Assembly: GCF_050410795.1 (NCBI RefSeq)
Contig: NZ_CP191258.1
Coordinates: 124,001 to 188,000, forward strand
Source: Fontivita pretiosa
GTDB lineage: Bacteria > Planctomycetota > Phycisphaerae > Tepidisphaerales > Tepidisphaeraceae
DNA: 64,000 bases
Direction: 5' to 3'
Shown: in pieces, positions 36,473 to 45,348 of the stretch
How the letters are laid out: each line of letters begins with the position of its first letter
Numbering within the stretch: position 1 is the stretch's first letter
The notes under the pieces: generated by a model
Seen by the model: only the letters and a program-made list of their open reading frames with translations
Database searches by the model: none
What the model was told of the DNA's origin: nothing
Program-made: the position numbers and the translations under genes

Positions 36473-36555
36473 TGGTCTGCAAACTCCATTCAATGTTCCA
36501 TTATCGGCCACGCCCAATCGAAAAATCCAGTACAATCGGTATCATCCGACCCGCT

Positions 36556-37953
36556 ATGCACGTGATGTACGTACATCAGAACTTTCCGGCGCAGTTCGGG
36601 CACATCGCCGCTCATCTGGCCAGGACGCTCAAGTGGCGCTGCACCTTCGTCAGCCAGGCGCCGGCGGGAAACAGCGACGGCATCGAGCGAATTCAGTACA
36701 CGCTGGCCGGCGGGGCCACCCGCAGCAACCACTTCTGCTCCCGGACCTTTGAAAACACGGTCTGGCACTGCGACGGCGTCTACCGCGCCCTGCGGAATCG
36801 ACCCGAGATCAGGCCGGACCTGATCGTCGGACACAGCGGCTTCGGCAGCACGCTGTTCCTCCGCGAGTTGTATCCCGATGTGCCGGTGATCAACTTCTTC
36901 GAGTACTACTACATCCCGCACGACCCGGACAGCGACATGGATTTCCGCCGCGACCTGGGCTGGGAGATCCCGGAGATCAAGTACCTTCGCTCACGGTGTC
37001 GCAACGCGATGATCCTGCTGGATCTTCAGAACTGCCAGGTCGGCTATACCCCCACCAACTTCCAGCGATCCAAGTTCCCCAAAGAGTATCAACCCAAGCT
37101 TCGCACGATCTTCGACGGCGTCGATCGCAAGGTGTATCACGGGCACGATGAATCGCTGCGTCCCCCGCTGGCACATCGCCAGCCTCGCAGACTCGCGGGC
37201 GTGGATATCCCCCCCAACACACGCGTGGTCACTTATGTCAGCCGCGGCTTCGAGTCGATGCGAGGCTTCGACATCTTCATGCGCGCCGCCAAGCTCATCT
37301 ACCAGCAGTTCCCTGACGTGGTCTTCCTGGTGATCGGCACGGATCGAATCGCCTACGGCGGCGACGAAAGCTACACTGGAGGCAAGAGCTTCAAGGATTG
37401 GGTCCTGGCCCAGGATAACTACGATTTGGAGAAGATCCGTTTCGTCGGACGCGTCAACCCGCTGGATCTGGCCAGGATCCTGGCCAGCACTGACCTGCAC
37501 ATCTACCTGACGGTTCCATTCGTGCTGAGCTGGAGCATGATGGATGCGATGAGCTGCGGCGCGGTGGTGCTCGGCAGCGCCACCTCGCCGGTGAAGGAAA
37601 TGATCCGCGACGGCGAGAACGGACTGCTGGCCGACTTCTTCAAACCCGAGCAGTTCGCCGAAAAGGCGGTGCAGGTGCTGCGCAATCCCGACGAGTTCCG
37701 CCCGCTGGGTCGCGCCGCCGAGAAGATGATCGTCGAGCAGTACAGCCTGGAAGCGGTCTTGCCGAAGATGCTGGCACTGTACGAGGAGGCCCGGCAGATG
37801 CCGGCCGAACCCGCCAGACCCATCAAAGTGGCGGCGACGGTGATGCCCGGCCCCTCGCGTCCGCGCCCAGCGGTTATCCCCCCTACCCGGCCACTGCCCC
37901 CCTCGGCGACAGGCAACGCGGATGCCTCTAAACGCTCCCCGTTCCGCGGATGA
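36556..37953 (+). CDS. Glycosyltransferase family 4-like protein
   Basis: 465-aa GT-B glycosyltransferase. The N-terminal half starts VMYVHQNFPAQFGHIAAHLA, and the donor-binding half has ILASTDLHIYLTVPFVLSWSMMDAMSCGAVVLGSATSPVKEMI, the GT4 pattern of an E/DxxG nucleotide-sugar site. A Pro-rich tail (about 425-465) is probably unstructured. The start MHVMYVH at 36556 is at the beginning of the fold; the ORF is open for 107 codons upstream but that part lacks coding character. It is likely to act in exopolysaccharide or glycoprotein assembly. Neighbouring GT-C genes support a glycan role for the region. Confidence 0.82.
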   Translation: MHVMYVHQNFPAQFGHIAAHLARTLKWRCTFVSQAPAGNSDGIERIQYTLAGGATRSNHFCSRTFENTVWHCDGVYRALRNRPEIRPDLIVGHSGFGSTLFLRELYPDVPVINFFEYYYIPHDPDSDMDFRRDLGWEIPEIKYLRSRCRNAMILLDLQNCQVGYTPTNFQRSKFPKEYQPKLRTIFDGVDRKVYHGHDESLRPPLAHRQPRRLAGVDIPPNTRVVTYVSRGFESMRGFDIFMRAAKLIYQQFPDVVFLVIGTDRIAYGGDESYTGGKSFKDWVLAQDNYDLEKIRFVGRVNPLDLARILASTDLHIYLTVPFVLSWSMMDAMSCGAVVLGSATSPVKEMIRDGENGLLADFFKPEQFAEKAVQVLRNPDEFRPLGRAAEKMIVEQYSLEAVLPKMLALYEEARQMPAEPARPIKVAATVMPGPSRPRPAVIPPTRPLPPSATGNADASKRSPFRG

Positions 37954-38034
37954 ACCGCTGGCGCCCCAGCGAAACAAGTTCCGAATGACTGCGATTGGTT
38001 GCGACGGGAGGCGGCACGGCAGGGTGGATCGGAT

Positions 38035-38059
38035 TGGAGCCACGAGGAATCGAACCCCG
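38035..38059 (-). other. tRNA 3'-end relic (T-arm plus acceptor)
   Basis: Minus strand: T-stem CGGGG, loop TTCGATT, CCTCG, acceptor TGGCTCC and discriminator A. No matching 5' GGAGCCA lies at tRNA distance upstream on that strand, and the preceding sequence does not form an anticodon arm. It is a fragment, such as those left by tRNA-targeting integrases. The 107 bp beyond it towards the insertion sequence contain a possible peptide ending (about 38000-38181) but no convincing gene. Confidence 0.55.
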
Positions 38060-38201
38060 ATTTGCCGAGTAGGATTCAGGCAACAGACATCAGCAAACTT
38101 TCAACGGCGGTTCTCGGCGACATCCAGGCTGCAATCGCTGTTGAACAAGAGCGGCGGGCGGCATCGAAGGCAAGGGTGTGAGCGTTGTATGCCACAATTC
38201 A

Positions 38202-39603
38202 GGGAGCTATGGCCAAAAGCTGTGGATGGCCGCGACAACTTTAAGCGGCTTTTCGTTCACCGTCGACGAACACGATGCCGTCGATCAGCTCCTGCAGCTT
38301 CTCACTCCCGTTCAGTTTTCGCCAGCGCGATTCGGCCTTGCGGGTCAGTTTGAAGGCCATCGCCAGGCCGGCCTGGCGTAAGCCGGGGCCTTTGGTGCGA
38401 CAGGTTCGCAGACGCACCGTGGCGAAGGCACTTTCGATCGGGTTGCTGGTCCGCAGGTGCTGCCAGTGCTCGGCGGGAAAGTCGTAGAACGCCAGCAGCT
38501 CGGCACGGTCTTTGGCAAGACAATCCGTCGCCCGCGGCCACTTGGCGCCGTACACTTCGATGAAACGGTCGAACGCTTTGATGGCGTCGGCGCGTGTGCC
38601 CGCCATCCAGATCTCGTGCAGCATCGACTTGGCCGCCGGCTGCTCACTTTTGGGCAGCTTCTCCAGCACGTTGAGCGTCTTGTGCACCCAGCAACGCTGA
38701 TGCCTTGTCGATGGGAAGATCTTGCTCAAGGCGATCCAGAAGCCCAATGATCCATCTCCTGTGGCCAGCGTCGGCGCGATCGTCAGGCCGCGTGATGTGC
38801 AGTCCAAGAGCAGTGATGTCCAACTCGTTTCGCTCTCACGCTGCCCGTCGATCATCGCGATCAGTTCCTTTTTCCCGTCGGCGGTTGCGCCCATCAGCAC
38901 CAGCAAACACGGGCGATCATCGCTCCATCGGCAGCCGAAGTACAGGCCATCGGCCCAGACGTACACGTAGTGTTTGCCCGACAGATCGCGGCGGCTCCAG
39001 TCTTCATATTCTCCCTGCCAGGCCGCCAGCATCCGCGTCACGGTGGTGGCGGACAATCCCGAGCCATCGAACCCCAGGTGCACCAGCGCATCGGGCATCT
39101 GGCCGGTGCTGATCCCCTTGAGATAGAGCCACGGCACCAGGTCTTCGATCGCCTTGGTCTTGCGAAGATAAGGCGGCAGAATCTTTGAGGTAAACCGGAA
39201 CCTCACGCCGTTCTCATCGACGCGGCGGTCGTCCACGCGCGGCTTTCCTCACCTCGATCGGACCGACTCCGGACAGGATCGTCCGCGGCGGCTTGTGCCC
39301 GTTGCGAACCACCAGCCGATGACCGGCGTCGTCGACGTGATCCCGATGATCCTCGACATACTCGGCCACTTCCTGCTCGATCGCCTTCTGCAAGGCCCGA
39401 CGCGCTCCCTCGCGGGCGATCTGTTCGAGGGTGACACAAACGACCGGCTCAGTTGCCAGGTGCAACGGAAACTGTGATGATGACGTGTGGCGTATCCTTC
39501 CGGGCCTCGTGGGCCCAACGGGTGACTGAGTTCGAATCAACTCACCCAAGGTACGCCGCTTTTATTGCCGGGTCGTCATCCACAACTTTTGGTCGTAGCT
39601 CCC
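38202..39603 (-). mobile_element. IS256-family insertion sequence, apparently inactive
   Basis: About 1.4 kb bounded by inverted repeats: left end GGGAGCTATGGCCAAAAGCT at 38202-38221, right end (reverse complement, 39603 down) GGGAGCTACGACCAAAAGTT; about 23 of the first 28 positions agree. It holds one mutator-type transposase broken by a frameshift. The immediately adjoining 8 bases differ (ACAATTCA against GGAAGGAC), so no target-site duplication is seen. This suggests an old insertion or rearranged flanks. Confidence 0.78.
38241..39549 (-). pseudogene. IS256-family transposase, frameshifted
   Basis: Mutator-type (IS256) DDE transposase in two frames. The 5' part (39549-39214) has the N-terminal conserved stretch ALQKAIEQEVAEYVEDHRDH and ends RNGHKPPRTILSGVGPIEVRK. 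The 3' part (39236-38241) continues RRVDENGVRFRFTSKILPPYLRKTK, through the first Asp in VYVWADGLYFGCR, TGDGSLGFWIAL (second Asp), HQRCWVHKTLNVLEKLP, and a late Glu in TSNPIESAFATVRLR. One extra base at about 39241-39246 (a G after AAA, minus strand) separates them; removing it gives the uninterrupted EVRKPRVDD. The catalytic triad is otherwise intact. Confidence 0.85.
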
Positions 39604-39657
39604 GGAAGGACACGGAGCATTCGAAGTCCTCAGCGTCTGCCGTTCCGCCACGGGGCT
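39604..39657 (-). other. tRNA-Leu-like 5' half next to the insertion sequence
   Basis: Minus strand: seven acceptor-like bases AGCCCCG (39657-39651), then TGGCGGAACGGCAGACGC, the canonical Leu D-arm (T8 to C25), then a possible anticodon arm GAGGA-CTTCGAA-TGCTC (4 of 5 pairs, non-Leu triplet TCG) and variable-arm-like bases ending exactly at the IS right end at 39603. No compatible 3' half with the matching acceptor is visible. It is probably a tRNA-Leu remnant truncated by the IS. Confidence 0.5.
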
Positions 39658-39770
39658 GACTCCATGGCACTCAAACGATTCTAAGGCGGCATCGGCTGCC
39701 GGACACCGCCGAAACGAAGTCGTGCGGATGTGCTCATCTGTCGTTCATGCCTGGCGCTGTTGGCAGACGC

Positions 39771-40265
39771 TTACCGCCGCGTCTCAAGCCGGTGAACCTG
39801 CTGCTTCAAGTCTTCCACTGTCCGCGCCAGCCGCTCCATCTCGCGTCGCAGGTCGCGCAGCTCCCGCAGCAGCGCGTCGTCACTGCCGCCGCCGCGCCGC
39901 TCGGCTTCAATCGCCTTGAGGCGACGATCCAGCTCTTGCGCCTTTTGCAGCGCCTGCTCGGCCGCCGTCCGGATGTCCTCGAACGTGCGCCGACCGACGT
40001 ATCGGCCCGGCTCGTCGATCCCGAATTTCGCCAGCGCCAGTTCAACCTTCTCCAGTCGCGCCAGGACGGTGCGATCAGGCCGGGTCGGGTCGCTCAGTAC
40101 GGTTCGCTCCAACACATCGACCCTCTCGCTCAGCTTGCGCAGCGCTGTTGCGGTATCGTCTGCCTGTTCACCGCGCAGCGGCCCGGAGAAGATCGAGAGC
40201 CAGCCCGCAACGACAACCGCCACAACAACAAGCACGATGCCTCTGGTCTTTGCGTTGCTTCGCAT
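39771..40265 (-). CDS. Membrane-anchored coiled-coil protein
   Basis: 164-aa protein. One transmembrane helix (about residues 8-30, IVLVVVAVVVAGWLSIF) is followed by an extracytoplasmic coiled coil with heptad-like Leu and charged residues, from about 45 to the end (RKLSERVDVLERTVL, then AQELDRRLKAIEAERR and LRELRDLRREMERLARTVEDL). No enzyme motif. It could be a scaffold or envelope spacer. ATG 40265 was chosen because the anchor follows directly. It is divergent from the HEPN-like gene. Confidence 0.7.
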   Translation of the reverse strand: MRSNAKTRGIVLVVVAVVVAGWLSIFSGPLRGEQADDTATALRKLSERVDVLERTVLSDPTRPDRTVLARLEKVELALAKFGIDEPGRYVGRRTFEDIRTAAEQALQKAQELDRRLKAIEAERRGGGSDDALLRELRDLRREMERLARTVEDLKQQVHRLETRR

Positions 40266-40513
40266 ACATGAATTGTACAGCCGACCGCACTGATCCACAC
40301 CGCCGGTTTTGGCCCCCAGCTTTCATCTATCGCGACAGAGTACCCCTCCATGACCACCTGTGCCGGGAGCCAAAGATGCGCCAATCCCGGGCCAAGGGAC
40401 GATAAGATGGAAGCAACCTGTCAGGCGATCACGCTGCCGAGGGCACAATGGGCAACTGGCCAAGGGCCGGCGACGGCGCATCAGCACCTGAGCAAGATTT
40501 CTGGGAGCAGCCA

Positions 40514-41197
40514 ATGGAAACTGTGAGTCAACAGCAACTGCCGTCACTTGATCCTGATTCCCTGAAGGCGAGGTTCAAGGCGCGGCGCGAGGCGGTCAAC
40601 AATGTTTACCAGAACTGGGCCATCCGTGTGCACCGCTCGATCTCATGGGCGAAGTGGGCTGGGCAGCTCAGCGACGATCACCCCGAGGCTCAGTTGCTGT
40701 TTCTGTGGATCGCCCTGAACAGCCTGTACTCCAAATGGAACAATCGCGATAACCAACCCGACTCCGATCGTGATTCCAGGGGTGAGTTTATAAGGAAGGT
40801 TTGCCGCATGGACTCGCCGCTGATCGGCGCGGTTCTTCGCCGGCACAAGCCGCTGCTCAAGCAGCTTCTGGGCGAACCGTGCCTTTCGCCCGCCTTTTGG
40901 CGAAATCCATCACATCCCGACGCGCGGACGCTCGCCACCAAGGACCTGTACCACCTGGACCGAAACCTGAAGAGCCCGGACTGCGGTCGCCTGCTGTTTC
41001 AAGTACTTGATCGCATCGCCCTGTTGCGTGGCCAGATCGTGCATGGGGCCGCCACGGGTGGCAGCCAATTGAACCGTCGAGCGGTCAGGAGTTCGCTGGA
41101 AATGCTCAAGGCGCTGGTGCCGATTCTCCAACACATCGTGATCGAGCACGGATGTAATGACGACTGGCCGGAGCTGTGCTATCCGCCACTGCCGTGA
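40514..41197 (+). CDS. HEPN-like domain protein, putative RNase
   Basis: 227-aa cytoplasmic protein. The N-terminal helices end in FLWIALNSLYSKW (about residues 63-75), the pattern common in HEPN proteins, and residues 172-178 read RGQIVHG, the R-x4-H catalytic motif of HEPN RNases. ATG 40514 has GGGAG 7 bases upstream; ATG 40448 (249 aa) is an alternative. No MNT nucleotidyltransferase partner or known defence gene adjoins it. It may be a toxin-like or phage-response RNase, or an uncharacterised HEPN family member. Confidence 0.6.
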   Translation: METVSQQQLPSLDPDSLKARFKARREAVNNVYQNWAIRVHRSISWAKWAGQLSDDHPEAQLLFLWIALNSLYSKWNNRDNQPDSDRDSRGEFIRKVCRMDSPLIGAVLRRHKPLLKQLLGEPCLSPAFWRNPSHPDARTLATKDLYHLDRNLKSPDCGRLLFQVLDRIALLRGQIVHGAATGGSQLNRRAVRSSLEMLKALVPILQHIVIEHGCNDDWPELCYPPLP

Positions 41198-41244
41198 GGC
41201 GGTGCACGGCGACGCAGAGAACCGGTCGGACAGGCACGAAATAG

Positions 41245-41916
41245 TCATGGCCGGTGCAGCAGATCATCTGCCAGCAACGTGATGTGTACTGACACGACGC
41301 CCAATGCGGCCGCCGCCACAACATCGGATGGATAATGCGAACCCTGGAGAATTCGTTCCAGAGCGACGAGTGCGGCGCCCAGCCAGAATGCTAAACGCCA
41401 ATTGGGAAGCAATGTTGCCAGAGCCGCTGCGGTTGCGAAAGCAAGGGTCGCGTGCCCGGATGGGAACGACAGGTTCCGGGCTTCGAACAGGCCCCGCAAG
41501 CCATCGATGAATGGATGTAGCGTGAAGGGGGCGACACCATGCAACGGCCGAGTGCGACCGACGCACCATTTCATCAGCGCGCACAGTGCGCCGCTGATGA
41601 TTCCGCTGGCGCAGACAAGTCCTGCCGCGCGCCATCGCAGCGGGTGCCAGAGGATCAGCATCGCCGCGACAATCAGCGTGAATCCAAAGTGCCCGGGGGA
41701 TTTCATCAGTTTCAGTGCCCACTTCGGGGCGCTGACGGGAATAGCCTCATGGGTCCAGCGCGCTACTGGCAGATCAATGGTGGCAGCGATCGCGACCAAA
41801 CCTGTCATCCACAGGCTGATCAGCCAGAGCTGCCGGGACGACCCGTGCATAATCCTCGCTTTGCTGATCGAAACGCCGACGGTACCCGGCTTCATGTCTG
41901 CTGGTGCGTTATTCAT
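41245..41916 (-). CDS. PAP2-family phosphatase
   Basis: 223-aa integral membrane phosphatase with about six hydrophobic helices. The three PAP2 signature motifs are present: KWCVGRTRP, PSGH, and RILQGSHYPSDV (about residues 115, 155 and 195). Such enzymes dephosphorylate phosphatidic acid, undecaprenyl pyrophosphate or related lipids. The start at 41914-41916 lies 34 bp past the MFS gene stop on the same strand, so the two are probably co-transcribed. The longer ORF upstream lies inside the MFS gene. Confidence 0.8.
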   Translation of the reverse strand: MNNAPADMKPGTVGVSISKARIMHGSSRQLWLISLWMTGLVAIAATIDLPVARWTHEAIPVSAPKWALKLMKSPGHFGFTLIVAAMLILWHPLRWRAAGLVCASGIISGALCALMKWCVGRTRPLHGVAPFTLHPFIDGLRGLFEARNLSFPSGHATLAFATAAALATLLPNWRLAFWLGAALVALERILQGSHYPSDVVAAAALGVVSVHITLLADDLLHRP

Positions 41917-41950
41917 TTTCGAGATTGCACTCCAGATCGGTGTTCGCGGT

Positions 41951-43171
41951 TCACGCACTGCCCGCATCCGTTGCGGTATGGACGACGTGCGGCGTCCTGA
42001 AGACAATCCACGCACCAACGAGCGAAACGACCACCACAAAGCTCATCGCCAGCGATGGATTGAAAACCCACAGCGATCCAACCAGGATGCTGGACATGAA
42101 ATCCCCCAGACCATTGACGGTCGCAAGCATGCCGAACCCGCTGCCGCGAACATGCGCCGGCAGCAATTCGGCGGCCATACTGTGTTCAAGCGTTTCCCAG
42201 ATACCCATATACAGCCCGGAGAAACCGAACACGAGCGCGAACTTGAGATACGAATCGCCCGGGAGCATCAGTGCCGCCGCGGGGATCGTCGCCACCACGT
42301 AGCCAAATGCCAGCACGCGATTCTTGGGAAAGCGATCGGCGAATGCCCCTGCGCCATAGCAGCAAAGCGTGTAGATCACGTTGAAGGCGACATAGAACGC
42401 CATCGCCAGTGAAGCGGCGCGAGCCGTCCCCATGCGTGGTGTCCAGGCTTGGGTGGTCCAGAGGATCAGCAGTGTGTTCGAGAAGTCGCCGATGCCCGCG
42501 ATACCCACACCCACGAGGTATCGCCGGAACGGCCGCGGCAGCATGGCCATGCCGCCGAACAGCCTGGGATGCGGATGCGGCACGTGTGGGCGTTCGCGCA
42601 CCAGAAGCGCGATGAGAATCGCCGCGATCGCGCCGGGGATCAGCGTGATCGCGAAGGTCCATCGCATCCCCAGGGTGGTGAGCAGGACGAGCGACACGAG
42701 CGGCCCGATGACGGCGCCGGCGCTGTCCATGGCCCGTTCCAGCCCGAAGGCGCGGCCATAGCTCTGAGGGGTGGTGGCCTCGGTCAACAACACATTGCGC
42801 ACCGGCGAGCGCGCTCCGCGACCGATCCAGCCCACCACGCGTCCCATCAGCACGTGCCACCATTGCGTCGCCAGGGCAAAACTTGCCATGCCCGACGCCG
42901 TGACGAAGTACCCAAGCACCGCCAGCGGCTTGCGCCGCTGCAGCCGGTCGCTGTACGCGCCCGACAGCAGCTTGGCGAAGCTGGACAGCCCATCGGCCAG
43001 TCCTTCAATCAATCCAAGAGCCGCCGAACTTGCTCCCATTGTCGCCAGCAGCGCCGGCATCGCTGCCGTCGCCATCTCGTGGCCGACATCCGAACAGAGA
43101 CTGGCCAGCCCAATGCCCAGCACCGTCGAGTTCAGCCACTTGAGGCGCTGCGTCCTGGTCGTGCGTTGCAT
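41951..43171 (-). CDS. MFS transporter
   Basis: 406-aa major-facilitator protein with about twelve transmembrane segments. The loop 2-3 motif region GAYSDRLQRRKPL, GRVVGWIGRGARSPVRNVLLTEATTP (loop 4-5) and the repeated GxxGAxxGP (SAGAVIGPLVSL) fit MFS. The GARSPVRN stretch resembles several planctomycete/Deltaproteobacterial uncharacterised MFS lineages. Substrate unknown. The PAP2 gene follows it. Confidence 0.82.
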   Translation of the reverse strand: MQRTTRTQRLKWLNSTVLGIGLASLCSDVGHEMATAAMPALLATMGASSAALGLIEGLADGLSSFAKLLSGAYSDRLQRRKPLAVLGYFVTASGMASFALATQWWHVLMGRVVGWIGRGARSPVRNVLLTEATTPQSYGRAFGLERAMDSAGAVIGPLVSLVLLTTLGMRWTFAITLIPGAIAAILIALLVRERPHVPHPHPRLFGGMAMLPRPFRRYLVGVGIAGIGDFSNTLLILWTTQAWTPRMGTARAASLAMAFYVAFNVIYTLCCYGAGAFADRFPKNRVLAFGYVVATIPAAALMLPGDSYLKFALVFGFSGLYMGIWETLEHSMAAELLPAHVRGSGFGMLATVNGLGDFMSSILVGSLWVFNPSLAMSFVVVVSLVGAWIVFRTPHVVHTATDAGSA

Positions 43172-43385
43172 GCGCGATTCCCATCAACCAGTGTTACAGG
43201 CAAACGCTTTGGGAGGTGTTCCGTGCTGGAAGGCAGCGACTCCCACAGCTTGCGCTGGTAGGAGTCATCAGTCCCGCTGGATCGGGACGGTTGCGGCGAA
43301 CTCCATCGCCACGCGAATCCTATGATGCCGCCCAAGGTTGATCAACCCGGAATGTGCAAAATCGTCCGGGCTGTCTGCTCGCCCT

Positions 43386-43413
43386 TTGCTTGTGCCAAGC
43401 AGTCGGCTAAAAT
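43386..43413 (+). promoter_or_regulatory. Promoter of the fluoride-riboswitch operon
   Basis: TTGCTT at 43386-43391, a 16-bp spacer, and TAAAAT at 43408-43413. The expected start near 43420 is about 15 bases upstream of the aptamer, a typical riboswitch leader position. Confidence 0.55.
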
Positions 43414-43435
43414 GACAGCAGCAACAAGAACTCCA

Positions 43436-43557
43436 GGGGATGGAGTCCCCCGAGAACCGCCAGTCAGCTTGGCTGATGACTCCTGCCGGACCAATCTTGG
43501 ACGGCGGGAGCTGGATAGATGAAGACCAGACCTCGCCATCCAAGGCGAGGTTTTTTT
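43436..43557 (+). ncRNA. Fluoride riboswitch 1 (crcB motif) with terminator
   Basis: Aptamer 43436-43488 follows the crcB motif: P2 GGGG...CCCC around ATGGAGTC, then P3 CAGTC/GGCTG, then the conserved TGATG-ACTCC. P1 is GGAGTC (43442-43447) with GACTCC (43478-43483). Expression platform: CTCCTGCCG (43480-43488) can pair with CGGCGGGAG (43502-43510), and the latter can instead pair with CCTCGCC (43531-43537). A terminator hairpin CCTCGCC/GGCGAGG ends at 43550 followed by seven Ts (43551-43557). Fluoride-stabilised P1 would favour antitermination and expression of the antiporter-UspA-MutS unit. Confidence 0.9.
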
Positions 43558-43635
43558 GTTTGCCGGTCGGGGTGCGGCGCGAGCATGCGGCCGGGCGCGA
43601 CGCGGCACCATGCGATCGGCAGGAGGTCTTCGCGT

Positions 43636-44886
43636 ATGACCCACGTGTGGTTTCAGGCATCGTTGTGGCTCGGGCTGGCGCTGATTGCGACGCTGCTGTC
43701 GATATGGTTTCGCGTGGCGACGGCGCTGTCGGAAATCATCGTCGGCACGGTGGCGCAGCTCGTAATCGGCGCCGTGTTCGCCTCAGGGCTTATCCCGGGG
43801 ATTGCGGGGCTGGGCTCGGACGAATCCTGGGTCAGGTTCCTCTCAGGCACCGGCGCAATCGTGCTGACCTTTCTGGCCGGGGCGGAACTGGACCCGGGCG
43901 TCTTCAGGCTCAAATGGAGAGAAGCAAGCTGGCTTGGACTGGTCGCGTTCTTCGCGCCATTTCTGGGTTGCACGGCGATCGCGTACTACGCATTGCACTG
44001 GGATGTGCGGGCAAGCTGGCTGGCGGGAATTGCACTCTCAACCACTTCCGTCGCAGTCGTTTACGCAGTGATGCTCGAACTCGGTTTGAACATGACCGAG
44101 TTCGGCAAGACCGTGCTGGCAGCCTGCTTCATCAACGACCTGGGAACAGTGATCGCGCTGGGATTGATCTTCGCGCCGTTCTCGTCCAGGTCGCTCGTTT
44201 TCATCTGTGTCTCGATCGTGGTCTTCGCGGTGCTGCCCTGGCTCACGCCCCGATTCTTCCGCGTCTACGGGAACCGTCCATCGGAGCTGGAGGCGAAATA
44301 CCTGTTGCTGCTGCTGTTCGGGCTTGGCGCGCTGGCGGCCTGGGCGGACAGCGAAGCGGTCCTGCCGGCCTATCTGGTCGGGATGGTGCTGGCGGGAACG
44401 GTCGGAAAGGATCATGCACTGATCCGTCGCCTGCGGACACTCACCTTTGGGCTGCTTACGCCCTTCTACTTCATCCGCGCCGGCTCCTATGTGTCCGTGC
44501 CCGCGCTGATCGCGGCGCCGATCACGTTCCTGGTGCTGCTGGCCGCGAAGATGGCGACCAAGTGCATCGGCGTGTATCCGACGACCAAGCTCCTGCGCTA
44601 CGCCAACCGCGAAGGCGTCTACACCACGCTGCTGATGTCCACCGGGCTGACGTTCGGAACGATCTCGGCCCTGTTCGGGCTGTCTCACAAGATCATCAAT
44701 CAGACGCAGTACTCGCATCTGGTCGCCGGGGTAATCGCCAGCGCCGTCGTGCCAACGCTGATCGCCAATGCATTCTTTCTGCCGCATTACCTGTTGCCCA
44801 AGCGAAAACCGGCGATGGAGGCACAGCCCGGCGCGCCGGCCGCCGTGCGACCACGCCCGCTCCCGTCAACCGTGGCCGGTCAATAG
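43636..44886 (+). CDS. CPA2-type cation/proton antiporter under fluoride riboswitch control
   Basis: 416-aa integral membrane protein with about 12 hydrophobic segments, resembling Na+/H+ or K+/H+ antiporters of the CPA2 (KefB/NapA-like) family. Core motif: TVLAACFINDLGTVIALGL, an ND pair rather than DD, which in this superfamily usually means electroneutral exchange. Other parts: GTGAIVLTFLAGAELDP and GLTFGTISALFGLS. ATG 43636 has AGGAGG nine bases upstream; the ORF extension upstream lies in the riboswitch. Antiporters are a known fluoride-riboswitch partner. UspA follows at 16 bp. Confidence 0.85.
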   Translation: MTHVWFQASLWLGLALIATLLSIWFRVATALSEIIVGTVAQLVIGAVFASGLIPGIAGLGSDESWVRFLSGTGAIVLTFLAGAELDPGVFRLKWREASWLGLVAFFAPFLGCTAIAYYALHWDVRASWLAGIALSTTSVAVVYAVMLELGLNMTEFGKTVLAACFINDLGTVIALGLIFAPFSSRSLVFICVSIVVFAVLPWLTPRFFRVYGNRPSELEAKYLLLLLFGLGALAAWADSEAVLPAYLVGMVLAGTVGKDHALIRRLRTLTFGLLTPFYFIRAGSYVSVPALIAAPITFLVLLAAKMATKCIGVYPTTKLLRYANREGVYTTLLMSTGLTFGTISALFGLSHKIINQTQYSHLVAGVIASAVVPTLIANAFFLPHYLLPKRKPAMEAQPGAPAAVRPRPLPSTVAGQ

Positions 44887-44901
44887 CCAAAGGAGCTTAA
44901 C

Positions 44902-45318
44902 ATGGTCAAAAAGATTCTGCTGGCTTATGACGGATCTGAACCCGCCGGTCGCGCATTCGACAAGGCGATGGAGCTGGCGGCGGCGTTCCGGGCGGAAGTC
45001 GTGGTGTTGGCCGTCGCACAACCTCCCGAACCGGCAACCATGGTTGAAACCTCCGCCATACTGGAAGCCGCCACCGAGCATTTCCAGAAGGATTTCGCGC
45101 GACTGCGCCGCATCGCCGAATCGCACAACGTGCCACTGGAGACTCGCCTGGCGGTGGGCCATGCGGCCGAGCAGATCGTCCATGTCGCCTCCGAGATCCA
45201 CGCCGACCTGATCGTCATGGGACACCGCGGCAAGAGCCTGCTGCAACGCTGGCTGCTGGGTTCGGTTTCCAAGCGAGTTCTCAGCTACGCACCGTGTTCG
45301 GTGCTGATCGTTCGATGA
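44902..45318 (+). CDS. Universal stress protein (UspA family)
   Basis: 138-aa single-domain UspA protein. N-terminal KKILLAYDGSEPA gives the first strand and Asp of the ATP site. The C-terminal GHRGKSLLQRWLLGSVSKRVLSYAPCSVLIVR contains the G-2x-G-9x-G-S nucleotide motif, so this member probably binds ATP. AGGAG precedes ATG. It lies in the fluoride unit between antiporter and MutS-like genes. Confidence 0.9.
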   Translation: MVKKILLAYDGSEPAGRAFDKAMELAAAFRAEVVVLAVAQPPEPATMVETSAILEAATEHFQKDFARLRRIAESHNVPLETRLAVGHAAEQIVHVASEIHADLIVMGHRGKSLLQRWLLGSVSKRVLSYAPCSVLIVR

Positions 45319-45348
45319 GCGGCAAACGAGCAGATGGCAGGAGTGAAC

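Noticed and set aside
37999..38181. 60-aa plus-strand peptide beside the IS element
   Set aside because: Its first part is the translated complement of the tRNA T-arm remnant, a common annotation artefact; the rest lacks support.
43440..44900. 486-aa frame overlapping the antiporter in another frame
   Set aside because: Starts in the riboswitch and has no transmembrane pattern, whereas the 43636 frame has twelve helices.
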